Positions 22,801 to 31,210 of a stretch of DNA of 55,946 nucleotides are shown one piece after another. A model generated the notes under the pieces. That model did no database searches. It saw nothing but the letters and a program-made list of their open reading frames with translations, and was not told the DNA's origin. Within the stretch, counting starts at the first letter, position 1. Every line of letters begins with the position of its first letter. The stretch is from Betaproteobacteria bacterium. GTDB taxonomy: Bacteria > Pseudomonadota > Gammaproteobacteria > Burkholderiales > SG8-39. The stretch spans positions 1-55,946 of the forward strand of contig JANXUV010000229.1 in NCBI GenBank assembly GCA_025356085.1. The letters run 5' to 3'. A program made the translations under genes and the position numbers.

Positions 22801-23659
22801 CGAGCAAAACCCCAAGGTGACGGCCGCCTACCGCGCGCTCGGCGCGGAGGAGCCGCCGCGCGCGCTCGACGAGGCGATCCTCGCCGCCAGCCGCCGGCCC
22901 CCTAAGGCCTGGACGCAACGCTGGGCCGTGCCGCTGTCGCTCGCCGCGGTGCTCGTCCTTTCGATTACCGTCACGCTGCGCATCCAGCAGGAAGCCCCGG
23001 AGCTCCAGTCGATGGCGCCGCCGCCCGCCCCGCCCATCCCACAGCAGGAAAAGGGGCAGGTTGCGTCCTTGAATCTGAAGGCCGATACACAGCTCAGGGC
23101 GGCCAAGTCCGCCGCTGCGACACGTGAATCACGTGACGAGCCCAAGGCCTTCAACGAACTGGGCCGCGACCAGGCGCCGGACGTTGCTGTGCCCGCGCCC
23201 GCCGCGCAGTCCACCGATCCATCCGACGGATTGGGCAACGTAGCCGGCATGATCGCGGGAAGATCCAAGGCGGAGCGCGACTCGATTCGGCCCGAGTCCA
23301 GCATCGCCGGACCCGCCGCGCGACAGGCCGAGGAGCGTGTCTCGCGTGACGCCGAAGCCGCCGCGCGAGCGCCGCAGGCGGGCGCGGCGCTTGCCAAGCG
23401 CAGCATGGCCGACGCCGGTAGCGCCGCTGCGCCGCCGCCCGCGCCTGCCGCCAGGCCTGCGCCGGTGCAGGAACGTCCCGCGCAGGTTGCCCGGCTGGAG
23501 GCGCCGCCCGAGCGCGAGCTGGAGCGCATCGCCACGCTGCGACTCGAAGGCAAGCACGAGGAGGCCGACAAGGCGCTCGCGGAATTCCGCAGGCGTTTTC
23601 CGGACTACCGGATGAGCGACGCGATGCGTGAGCGTGTCGAGCGCGTGGAGCGCCGCTAG
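22793..23659 (+). CDS. Probable anti-sigma/membrane regulator of the ECF factor
   Basis: A 288-aa protein: a short cytoplasmic N-terminus (1-40), one membrane segment ('WAVPLSLAAVLVLSITVTL', about 43-62), then a long Ala/Pro-rich periplasmic part ending in 'ERELERIATLRLEGKHEEADKALAEFRRRFPDY'. Position and an 8-bp overlap with the sigma gene suggest it controls that factor. A canonical zinc-anti-sigma HxxxCxxC motif is absent, so this is inference from topology and context. The 3' end overlaps the convergent Mrr-like gene by 4 bp. Confidence 0.7.
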   Translation: MADEQNPKVTAAYRALGAEEPPRALDEAILAASRRPPKAWTQRWAVPLSLAAVLVLSITVTLRIQQEAPELQSMAPPPAPPIPQQEKGQVASLNLKADTQLRAAKSAAATRESRDEPKAFNELGRDQAPDVAVPAPAAQSTDPSDGLGNVAGMIAGRSKAERDSIRPESSIAGPAARQAEERVSRDAEAAARAPQAGAALAKRSMADAGSAAAPPPAPAARPAPVQERPAQVARLEAPPERELERIATLRLEGKHEEADKALAEFRRRFPDYRMSDAMRERVERVERR

Positions 23660-24237
23660 GCTTTTTTTCCCGCGGTGCGCAGAAACTCCGTCAGCTCGGC
23701 GTCGTGCAGCAGCCGGATGTTGGATTGCGCCGCGAAGTTGCGCGCATTGTCGGTGATATCGCCCGCGACAACATATACGCTTTCGCCCGCTTCGCTTGCC
23801 CGCTTCGCGGCATCGAGTTCTTTCAGCGGCTCGACGCCGGTGCGGGTCGCTTTCCATCGCTTGCAGGCGACGAGGGAAACACGGCCGGCGCGAGTCAGTT
23901 CCAGATCGGCGCCCGCGCCCTTGAACCGGCTCACCGCATAGCCGTCGCGACGGAAGGCTTCTTCCATGGCAGCCGAGAAATCATCCCATGACAGCGCGCG
24001 CAGCGCTTCCAGCCTGCCGGCGATACGCTTCGCGCTGGGCGCACGCAGCTGCTTCCAGCCCGCGACGCTGCCGATGACCAGGAACGGCAGGGCGATGAAC
24101 GCCGCGTAGAACTCCGGAAACGAGAACTTCTCCAGCATGAAGCGCGATGCGGCCGCGGTCGCCAGGGCGATGCCGATGCTGATCCACCACGGCGAGCGCA
24201 GCAAAACCGCGAACAGCGAGTTCTCATGCATTTTCAT
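23656..24237 (-). CDS. Membrane-anchored Mrr-like restriction endonuclease domain protein
   Basis: A ~193-aa protein with two hydrophobic segments near the N-terminus ('WWISIGIALATAAASRFML' and 'FYAAFIALPFLVIGSVAG'), followed by an Mrr_cat-like nuclease domain. A conserved 'FRRDGYAVSRFKGAGADLELTRAGRVSLVACKRWK' carries the Asp and Lys of the PD-(D/E)xK core, with Ala-Cys-Lys in place of the usual Gln-x-Lys. The tracked ORF starts upstream, but the 'MKMHENS' start at 24237 avoids coding through the palindromic repeat. It may cleave foreign or modified DNA at the membrane; the target is unknown. Confidence 0.78.
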   Translation of the reverse strand: MKMHENSLFAVLLRSPWWISIGIALATAAASRFMLEKFSFPEFYAAFIALPFLVIGSVAGWKQLRAPSAKRIAGRLEALRALSWDDFSAAMEEAFRRDGYAVSRFKGAGADLELTRAGRVSLVACKRWKATRTGVEPLKELDAAKRASEAGESVYVVAGDITDNARNFAAQSNIRLLHDAELTEFLRTAGKKA

Positions 24238-24243
24238 GGCGGG

Positions 24244-24271
24244 GAAAATAAAGGGGTCTGACCCCCTTATT

Positions 24272-24273
<2 letters not shown>
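24244..24273 (-). terminator. Palindromic GGGGTCAGACCCC element, likely terminator after gltL
   Basis: GGGGTC-T-GACCCC is flanked by AAATAA/TTATTT arms and lies directly after the gltL stop. Read on the minus strand, the hairpin is followed by TTTATTTT, which fits a rho-independent terminator. The same core recurs in many betaproteobacterial intergenic regions, so it may also be a dispersed repeat. Confidence 0.6.
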
Positions 24274-25000
<727 letters not shown>

Positions 25001-25006
25001 TTTTTC

Positions 25007-25696
25007 CTACCGGATGATGGCGATGCGGGTTTGCAGGCTCTTCACGAGGGATGACAGGCCGAACGAGACGACGAAGTAGATCACGGCGACGAAGGTGTAC
25101 ATCTCGACCAGGCGGTAATCGCGGTTGGCGACCTTCGACGCGGCGCCGAGGAAGTCGGTGGCCGAGATCACGTAGACCAGCGAAGTATCCTGAAAAAGAA
25201 TGATGGTCTGCGTCAGCAGCACCGGCAGCATGTTGCGGAAGGCCTGCGGCAGCACGATCCTGCCCATCGTCAGCCAGTAGTTGAGTCCGAGCGCGTAACC
25301 CGCCCAGACCTGGCCGCGCGCCACGGACTGGATGCCGGCGCGCATGATCTCGCAGTAGTAGGCCGCCTCGAACATGGTGAAGGTGATGACGGCGGAGAGG
25401 AAAGAGCCGACCTTGACCGGATCCTTGGCGCCGATGACCCAGGCGCCGATGTAGGGCACCAGGAAGAAGAACCAGAAAATCACCAGCACCAGAGGCAGCG
25501 AGCGCATCAGGTTCACGTAGCCGCCGGCGGCCAGGCCGAGCAGCCGGAACTTCGACAGCCGCATCATCGCCAGCAGCGTGCCGAAGAAAATGCCGCCGAT
25601 CATCGCCAGCGCGGTCAGCGTCAGCGTGAAGGTCATGCCGTCCCGGAACAGGTAGACCCAGGAGCGCTGGATGACGTCGAAGTCGTAGCCGCTCAT
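25007..25696 (-). CDS. gltK: Glutamate/aspartate ABC transporter permease
   Basis: A 229-aa inner-membrane permease of the HisM/PAAT family with several hydrophobic spans and the EAA coupling loop ('SVARGQVWAGYALGLNYWLTMGRIVLPQAFRNMLPVL'). It pairs with GltJ to form the translocation path. It lies 6 bp before gltL and 13 bp after gltJ. Confidence 0.92.
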   Translation of the reverse strand: MSGYDFDVIQRSWVYLFRDGMTFTLTLTALAMIGGIFFGTLLAMMRLSKFRLLGLAAGGYVNLMRSLPLVLVIFWFFFLVPYIGAWVIGAKDPVKVGSFLSAVITFTMFEAAYYCEIMRAGIQSVARGQVWAGYALGLNYWLTMGRIVLPQAFRNMLPVLLTQTIILFQDTSLVYVISATDFLGAASKVANRDYRLVEMYTFVAVIYFVVSFGLSSLVKSLQTRIAIIR

Positions 25697-25709
25697 TTTC
25701 CCGCCGCCA

Positions 25710-26465
25710 TCAGTGGCCCCCGGCCGTCGGCGAGGCGGCGATCAGCCCCGGCACGCGCACCCTGTTTTCCAGCATGCGCATGCCGATCACCACCAGCAGG
25801 TTGGTCAGCAGGTAGATGACGGTGGCCGCGGTGAAGGCTTCGAAGACGCGGAAGCTGAACTCCTGCATCGCGCGCGCGCGGCCGGTGAGCTCCAGCAGGC
25901 CGATCGTCAGCGCCACCGAGGAATTCTTGACTACGTTCATGGATTCCGAGGTGAGCGGCGGCAGCACGATCCTGAACGCCTGCGGCAGCAGCACGAAACG
26001 GTAGTTCTGGCCGAGCGTCAGCCCGAGCGCGGTGCCGGCCATGCCCTGGCCGCGCGACAGCGAGCCGATGCCGGCCTTCACCTGCACGGCGACGCGCACC
26101 GAGGTGAACAGGCCGAGGCACAGCACCGCCGGCACATACGAGCCCCAGGGCGGCGGCACCTGCTTGATCCAGTCGCCGATCGCCGTCGGCAGCAGTTCCG
26201 GCACCACGAAGAACCACAGGAACATCTGCACGATCAGCGGGATGTTGCGGAACAGCTCGACGTAAGCGTTGCCCAGCCGGACGATCCACTTATGCGGCGT
26301 GGTGCGCAGCGTGCCGACCACCGAGCCGATCGCCAGCGCGATCACCCACGCCGCGAGCGCGGTGAGCAGCGTCCAGCCGAGGCCGACGAACAGGTAGTGG
26401 AGGTAGCTGCCCGTGCCGCCAGGCTCAGGCTGCAGCAGGATTCCCCAGTTCCAGTGGTAGTTCAC
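25710..26465 (-). CDS. gltJ: Glutamate/aspartate ABC transporter permease
   Basis: A 251-aa permease of the PAAT family starting at GTG. It has membrane spans and an EAA loop ('SLSRGQGMAGTALGLTLGQNYRFVLLPQAFRIVLPPL'). A stable UUCG-capped hairpin separates it from gltI upstream, which should lower its expression relative to the binding protein. Confidence 0.92.
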   Translation of the reverse strand: MNYHWNWGILLQPEPGGTGSYLHYLFVGLGWTLLTALAAWVIALAIGSVVGTLRTTPHKWIVRLGNAYVELFRNIPLIVQMFLWFFVVPELLPTAIGDWIKQVPPPWGSYVPAVLCLGLFTSVRVAVQVKAGIGSLSRGQGMAGTALGLTLGQNYRFVLLPQAFRIVLPPLTSESMNVVKNSSVALTIGLLELTGRARAMQEFSFRVFEAFTAATVIYLLTNLLVVIGMRMLENRVRVPGLIAASPTAGGH

Positions 26466-26492
26466 GTGTCTGCCAACCCCGGCCTCAACAGA

Positions 26493-26516
26493 AACGGGGA
26501 GCCGAAGCTCCCCGTT
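26493..26516 (-). promoter_or_regulatory. UUCG-tetraloop hairpin between gltI and gltJ
   Basis: On the minus strand, AACGGGGAGC-TTCG-GCTCCCCGTT forms a perfect 10-bp stem with a C(UUCG)G loop, 17 bases past the gltI stop. Such intercistronic hairpins block 3' exonucleases and partly terminate transcription, favouring the periplasmic binding protein over the permeases. The following bases (TCTGTT) are only weakly T-rich. Confidence 0.75.
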
Positions 26517-26532
26517 GATTCACTGTTGCGGA

Positions 26533-27426
26533 TTACTCGTAAGCCTTCGGATCGCCCGAGTCGGTGGGCTTGGCGACCACCTTCTTGAACGCCGAACTCA
26601 TCGGCAGGTTCAGGTTGATGCCTTTCGGCGGCACCGGCTTCTCGAACCATGTCGAGTAGATGGCGTTGATCTGGCCCGAGCTGTAGACCGCGGACATCGC
26701 CTTGTCGGCGACTGCCTTGAAGGCCTTGTCGTCCTTCCTCACCATGATGCCGTAGGGCTCGACCGACAGTCCGATCGCCGATATTTCGTAGTCGCCCGGC
26801 TTCTGCGACTGGGCGGCCAGGCTGGCGAGCAGGATGTCATCCATCACGAACGCCACCGCGCGGCCGGTTTCCACCATCTGGAAGGCTTCCGGGTGGCCGT
26901 TGGCCGAGATGATGTTCATGCCGAGGCTCTGCGCCGCGTTGATCTCAGTGATCTGCTTGATGTTGGTGGTGCCGGCTGTCGAGACGATGGTCTTGCCCTT
27001 CAGGTCGGCCAGCGTCTTGATGTTGGCGGACTTCTTGGCGATCCAGCGGTTGGCGGTAACGAAGTGCGTCATCGTGAACCAGACCTGCTCCTGGCGCGCG
27101 ACGTTGTTGGTGGTGGAGCCGCACTCGAGGTCGATGGTGCCGTTGGCCATCAGCGGGATGCGGTTGGCCGAGGTGACCAGCTGATAGTTGACCTTCAGCG
27201 CCGGCATCTTCAGTTCGGCCTTGACCGCGTCGACGATCTTCAGGCACAGGTCCATGGCATAGCCGATGGGCTCCTGCTTGTCGTTGTAGTAGGAGAAGGG
27301 CACCGAAGCGTCGCGATGGCCGACGGTAATGGCGCCACTGGACTTGATCTTGCCGAGCGTGCCGTCCTGCGCGGCGGCCGAGAAGCTGACGGCGAGGGCG
27401 CAGGCGAGAATTGCGAGACGTTTCAT
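26533..27426 (-). CDS. gltI: Glutamate/aspartate periplasmic binding protein
   Basis: A 297-aa SBP_bac_3 protein with a cleavable signal peptide ('LAILACALAVSFSAAAQ'). The mature domain has 'SGAITVGHRDASVPFSYYNDKQEPIGYAMDLC', 'NGTIDLECGSTTNN' and 'VAFVMDDILLASLAAQ', typical of GltI. It delivers glutamate/aspartate to GltJK-L. It lies 30 bp downstream of ggt on the same strand, suggesting gamma-glutamyl hydrolysis and uptake are co-ordinated. Confidence 0.92.
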   Translation of the reverse strand: MKRLAILACALAVSFSAAAQDGTLGKIKSSGAITVGHRDASVPFSYYNDKQEPIGYAMDLCLKIVDAVKAELKMPALKVNYQLVTSANRIPLMANGTIDLECGSTTNNVARQEQVWFTMTHFVTANRWIAKKSANIKTLADLKGKTIVSTAGTTNIKQITEINAAQSLGMNIISANGHPEAFQMVETGRAVAFVMDDILLASLAAQSQKPGDYEISAIGLSVEPYGIMVRKDDKAFKAVADKAMSAVYSSGQINAIYSTWFEKPVPPKGINLNLPMSSAFKKVVAKPTDSGDPKAYE

Positions 27427-27456
27427 GAAGCTCTCCCTATTGAAAGTGAAACAATT

Positions 27457-29130
27457 CTAATCTAGCTGACCGCCCAGCACCACGCCCTCGCGGCGGGGGT
27501 CGACGCCCCCCTGCAGCCCGCGGGACGTGCGCGCGATGCCCTGCGATCCGCTGACCTGGTCAATGACCGCCACGGGGTGGCCCATGGCCCGCAGGGTTGC
27601 CGCGGTGCTTTCCAGTGCACTGCCGCGCTCGATTTCGGTGTCGCGGTTGCGGCTGCCCATATTCGGTGCGGCGATCGCCTGCTGCAGGCTCTGCTTCCAG
27701 TCGATGACGCCGACCAGCGCCTTGGCGACGTAGTTGATGATCGCGGTGCCGCCTGCGGATCCGACCGCCATCGAAAATGCCCCATCGGGAGCGAACACCA
27801 GGGTCGGCGCCATCGAGCTGCGAGGGCGCTTGCCCGCCTCGACGCGGTTGGCGAGCGGCTTGCCGCCTTCCTCCGGCACGAAAGAGAAATCGGTGAGCTG
27901 GTTGTTGAGCAGGAAGCCATGCACCAGGATCCGGCTGCCGAACGCCGATTCGACGGTGGTGGTCATCGCTACCGCGTTGCCCTGCGCGTCGACGACCGAC
28001 AAGTGGCTGGTGCCCGCCGATTCCAGCGTCGCATCCGCACCCAGCGTCACGGTTGCGCCCGCCGGCTTTCCGGGCGATGCCCGGATCATGCTTTTTTCCG
28101 CTCTGATCAGCGTTGCGCGTTCGTGCAGGTAATCCGGATCAATCAGTCCAGCGGTCGGAACCCGCACCCATTCAGGATCGCCGACGTAGTGGTCGCGATC
28201 GGCGTAAGCGAGGCGCCCTGCCTCCGAGAACAGGTGCACCGCCTGGCTCGAGTTAGGGCGTACTTTCGCCATGTCGAAGCGCTCGAGAATGCCGAGCATC
28301 GCCAGTATCGCGATGCCGCCGGAACTCGGCGGCGGCATGCCGCAGATGCGTTGCCTGCGATAGCTGCCGCACACGGCTTCTCTCTCGAGCGCGCGATAGC
28401 CGACGAGATCCTGTTCGGTGAGATCACCGGGCAGCGGGTGGGAAGCGACGGCCGCGACCATGTCGCGCGCGATGTCGCCGCGGTAGAACGCATCGGCGCC
28501 TTCGTCCGCCACGCGGCGCAGAACGGCGGCGAGTTCCGGATTCTTCAGGAGATGGCCCACAGGCAGCGCGCGGCCTTCGGGAAGATAGAAATAAGCGCGC
28601 GCTGCCGCGTTCCGCTGCAGCAAGGGATCGCTGGCGATCAGCCGGTGCAGGCGCGGCGACACCGCAAAGCCCTCCTCGGCCAGGCGGAGGGCAGGCTCGA
28701 ACAGGCGCCGCCACGGCAGGCGGCCATGTTTTGCGTGCGCCAACTCCAGCACCCGCAACACGCCGGGCACGCCCACTGAGCGTCCCGAGCCGATGGCTTC
28801 GCCCAAGCCCATCGGCGAACCGTCCGGGCGCAGAAAACGGTCTGGACGCGCGGCAGCCGGCGCGGTTTCCCGGCCGTCATAGGCCGAGATGCGCTTTTCC
28901 GCGGCGTTCCAGTGCAGCACGAAGGCGCCACCGCCGATGCCGGAGGATTGCGGCTCCACCAGGTTGAGCACCATCTGCACCGCGATCGCTGCGTCCACGG
29001 CGCTGCCGCCGGCGCGCAGGATCTCGATGCCTGCGCGCGCGGCAAGGGGATTGGCGGCGGCCACCATCGCTGGAGCAGCATGCGCAGGCAATGCCAGCGC
29101 AACCAGAAGAACTTGAAGAAAGAGCTTCAT
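27457..29130 (-). CDS. ggt: Gamma-glutamyltransferase
   Basis: A 557-aa secreted Ntn hydrolase with signal peptide 'KLFLQVLLVALALPAHA'. The autoprocessing nucleophile is Thr374 in 'SAGTSHLSVVD', preceding the small subunit. 'SSGIGGGAFVLHW' and 'PRSSMAPTLVF' are substrate-binding signatures. It releases glutamate from gamma-glutamyl compounds such as glutathione in the periplasm. Its neighbours, gltIJKL downstream and aspartase divergently, fit use of the released amino acid. The start codon is only 23 bp from the aspA start. Confidence 0.93.
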   Translation of the reverse strand: MKLFLQVLLVALALPAHAAPAMVAAANPLAARAGIEILRAGGSAVDAAIAVQMVLNLVEPQSSGIGGGAFVLHWNAAEKRISAYDGRETAPAAARPDRFLRPDGSPMGLGEAIGSGRSVGVPGVLRVLELAHAKHGRLPWRRLFEPALRLAEEGFAVSPRLHRLIASDPLLQRNAAARAYFYLPEGRALPVGHLLKNPELAAVLRRVADEGADAFYRGDIARDMVAAVASHPLPGDLTEQDLVGYRALEREAVCGSYRRQRICGMPPPSSGGIAILAMLGILERFDMAKVRPNSSQAVHLFSEAGRLAYADRDHYVGDPEWVRVPTAGLIDPDYLHERATLIRAEKSMIRASPGKPAGATVTLGADATLESAGTSHLSVVDAQGNAVAMTTTVESAFGSRILVHGFLLNNQLTDFSFVPEEGGKPLANRVEAGKRPRSSMAPTLVFAPDGAFSMAVGSAGGTAIINYVAKALVGVIDWKQSLQQAIAAPNMGSRNRDTEIERGSALESTAATLRAMGHPVAVIDQVSGSQGIARTSRGLQGGVDPRREGVVLGGQLD

Positions 29131-29154
29131 GCGGGTCTAGAATCGGCCTCAGTA
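29113..29154 (+). promoter_or_regulatory. Possible aspA promoter giving a leaderless transcript
   Basis: TTGAAG (29113-29118) and TAGAAT (29138-29143) are separated by 19 bp, and the aspA ATG begins 10 bases after the -10. No ribosome-binding site precedes the ATG, so a leaderless start is plausible. The -35 lies inside the ggt signal-peptide codons. Confidence 0.35.
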
Positions 29155-30584
29155 TGAACCAAGCAGTCCGCGTCGAGCACGACCTGATCGGCGACCGCCA
29201 GGTGCCGGCCGCGGCCTACTACGGCGTGCACACGCTGCGGGCCCTGGAGAATTTCCCGATCACCGGCACCTCGATCTCCATCTATCCGCACCTCGTCGAG
29301 GCGCTGGCCTGCGTCAAGCAGGCCGCGGCGATGGCCAATCGCGACCTCGGGTTGATCGACGGCGAGCGTGCCGGCGCCATCGTGCGCGCCTGCGAGGAGA
29401 TCCGCCAGGGCGCGCTGCTGGACGAATTCGTCGTCGACGTCATCCAGGGCGGCGCCGGCACCTCGACCAACATGAACGCCAACGAAGTCATCGCCAACCG
29501 CGCGCTCGAGCTGCTGGGCGCGCAGAAGGGCGATTACGCGCGGCTGCATCCGCTCGACCACGTTAACCTTTCGCAGAGCACCAACGACGTCTATCCGACG
29601 GCGGTCAAGCTCGCGCTGCAATTCGGCATCAGGAATTTGTGTTCTGAAATGGTTTTTTTAAGAAAAGAATTTGAAAAAAAAGCAGAGGAGTTTTCCGACG
29701 TTTTGAAGGTCGGCCGTACGCAGCTGCAGGACGCGGTGCCGATGACGCTCGGGCAGGAATTTTCGACCTACGCGGTGATGCTGCAGGAGGACGAGAGCCG
29801 GCTGGGCGAGGCGGGCAGCCTCGCGCGCGAGATCAACCTCGGCGCTACCGCGATCGGCACCGGCATCAACGCGCACCCGGAATACGCGAAGCGCGTCACG
29901 CGCATCCTGTCCGACATCACCTCAGTCAGCTTCATCGTCTCGCCCAACCTGATCGAGGCGACGCAGGACGCCGGCGCCTTCGTGCAGCTCTCGGGCGTGC
30001 TGAAGCGCGTGGCGGTGAAGCTCTCCAAGGTCTGCAACGACCTGCGCCTCCTCTCCTCGGGGCCGCGCGCCGGCTTCGGCGAAATCAACCTGCCCGCGGT
30101 GCAGGCCGGCTCCTCGATCATGCCCGGCAAGGTCAACCCGGTGATCCCGGAGGTCGTGAACCAGGTCGCCTTCGAAGTCATCGGCAACGACATCACCGTC
30201 ACCATGGCCGCCGAAGGCGGGCAGCTGCAGCTGAACGCCTTCGAACCGGTGATCGCGCACAGCCTGTTCAAGAGCATTTCGCACCTGTCGGCGGCCTGCC
30301 GGGTCCTCGGCGAGCGCTGCGTGCGCGGCATCAGCGCGAATCGCGAACATGCGCGCCGCCTGCTGGACGATTCCACCGCGCTGGTGACCGCGCTCAACCC
30401 CTACGTCGGCTACGCGCGCTCCAGCGAAATCGCCAAGGAGGCGCTCGCCACCGGCAGGCGCGTCTACGACCTGGTGCTGGAGAGGAAGCTCATGACGCGC
30501 GCCGATCTGGACGCGCTGCTGCGGCCCGAGGTGCTGACCCAGCCGCATTTCAGTACCGTGCACCGGCCCAAGACCGAGCCCTGA
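29154..30584 (+). CDS. aspA: Aspartate ammonia-lyase
   Basis: A 476-aa member of the fumarase/aspartase superfamily. Signature loop 'GSSIMPGKVNP', 'STNDVYPTAVK' and 'TQLQDAVPMTLGQEF' are present. 'RVEHDLIGDRQVPAAAYYGVHTLRA' at the N-terminus favours aspartase over fumarase. It converts aspartate to fumarate and ammonia. The ATG at 29154 is chosen because the tracked start would run inside ggt and add non-family residues. An AT-rich codon island (29630-29695) encodes 'VFLRKEFEKKAEE'. Confidence 0.92.
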   Translation: MNQAVRVEHDLIGDRQVPAAAYYGVHTLRALENFPITGTSISIYPHLVEALACVKQAAAMANRDLGLIDGERAGAIVRACEEIRQGALLDEFVVDVIQGGAGTSTNMNANEVIANRALELLGAQKGDYARLHPLDHVNLSQSTNDVYPTAVKLALQFGIRNLCSEMVFLRKEFEKKAEEFSDVLKVGRTQLQDAVPMTLGQEFSTYAVMLQEDESRLGEAGSLAREINLGATAIGTGINAHPEYAKRVTRILSDITSVSFIVSPNLIEATQDAGAFVQLSGVLKRVAVKLSKVCNDLRLLSSGPRAGFGEINLPAVQAGSSIMPGKVNPVIPEVVNQVAFEVIGNDITVTMAAEGGQLQLNAFEPVIAHSLFKSISHLSAACRVLGERCVRGISANREHARRLLDDSTALVTALNPYVGYARSSEIAKEALATGRRVYDLVLERKLMTRADLDALLRPEVLTQPHFSTVHRPKTEP

Positions 30585-30586
30585 CC

Positions 30587-31201
30587 ATGGACGAGACCAG
30601 CCAACGTACGCTGGCGCATTACGACCAGCGCGCGGAGGAATTCTGGAGCGGCACGCGCGACCATGACGTAAAGCAGAACATCGCCGCGCTATTGAGTGCG
30701 ATCGAAAGCACGCCGCCTTTCACCATTCTCGATTTCGGCTGCGGACCCGGGCGCGACCTGAAGACCTTCCGCGATTTTGGTCATGCAGCGACGGGCCTGG
30801 AAGGCTCGGCGCGTTTCGCCGCCATGGCGCGCGAATACAGCGGCTGCGAGGTGCTGGAGCAGGATTTCCTCAAGCTCGACCTGCCGCCGGCATGGTCGGC
30901 ACGCTTCGACGGCGTGTTCGCCAACGCCTCGCTGTTCCATGTCCCGGGCACGGAGCTGCCGCGCGTGCTGGGGGAACTGCACGCCACGCTCAAGCCGGGC
31001 GGCGTGCTGTTCAGTTCGAATCCGCACGGCAGCAACGAGGAAGGCTGGAACCGCGGCCGCTACGGCGCCTACCACGACCTGGAAACCTGGCGGCGCCACG
31101 TGGCGGCCGCGGGTTTCACGGAGCTATCCCACTACTACCGGCCGCACGGCCTGCCGCGCGAACAGCAGCCCTGGTTGGCGATGGTCTGGCGTCGGCGATA
31201 A
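30587..31201 (+). CDS. Class I SAM-dependent methyltransferase
   Basis: A 204-aa Rossmann methyltransferase with motif I 'ILDFGCGPGRDL', motif II acidic 'TGLEGS' and a later 'FDGVFANASLFHVP' (motif IV-like). The substrate is unknown. It starts 2 bp after the aspA stop and ends 9 bp before acetoacetyl-CoA synthetase, so the three may be co-transcribed. Confidence 0.88.
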   Translation: MDETSQRTLAHYDQRAEEFWSGTRDHDVKQNIAALLSAIESTPPFTILDFGCGPGRDLKTFRDFGHAATGLEGSARFAAMAREYSGCEVLEQDFLKLDLPPAWSARFDGVFANASLFHVPGTELPRVLGELHATLKPGGVLFSSNPHGSNEEGWNRGRYGAYHDLETWRRHVAAAGFTELSHYYRPHGLPREQQPWLAMVWRRR

Positions 31202-31210
31202 TGTCGGGCC

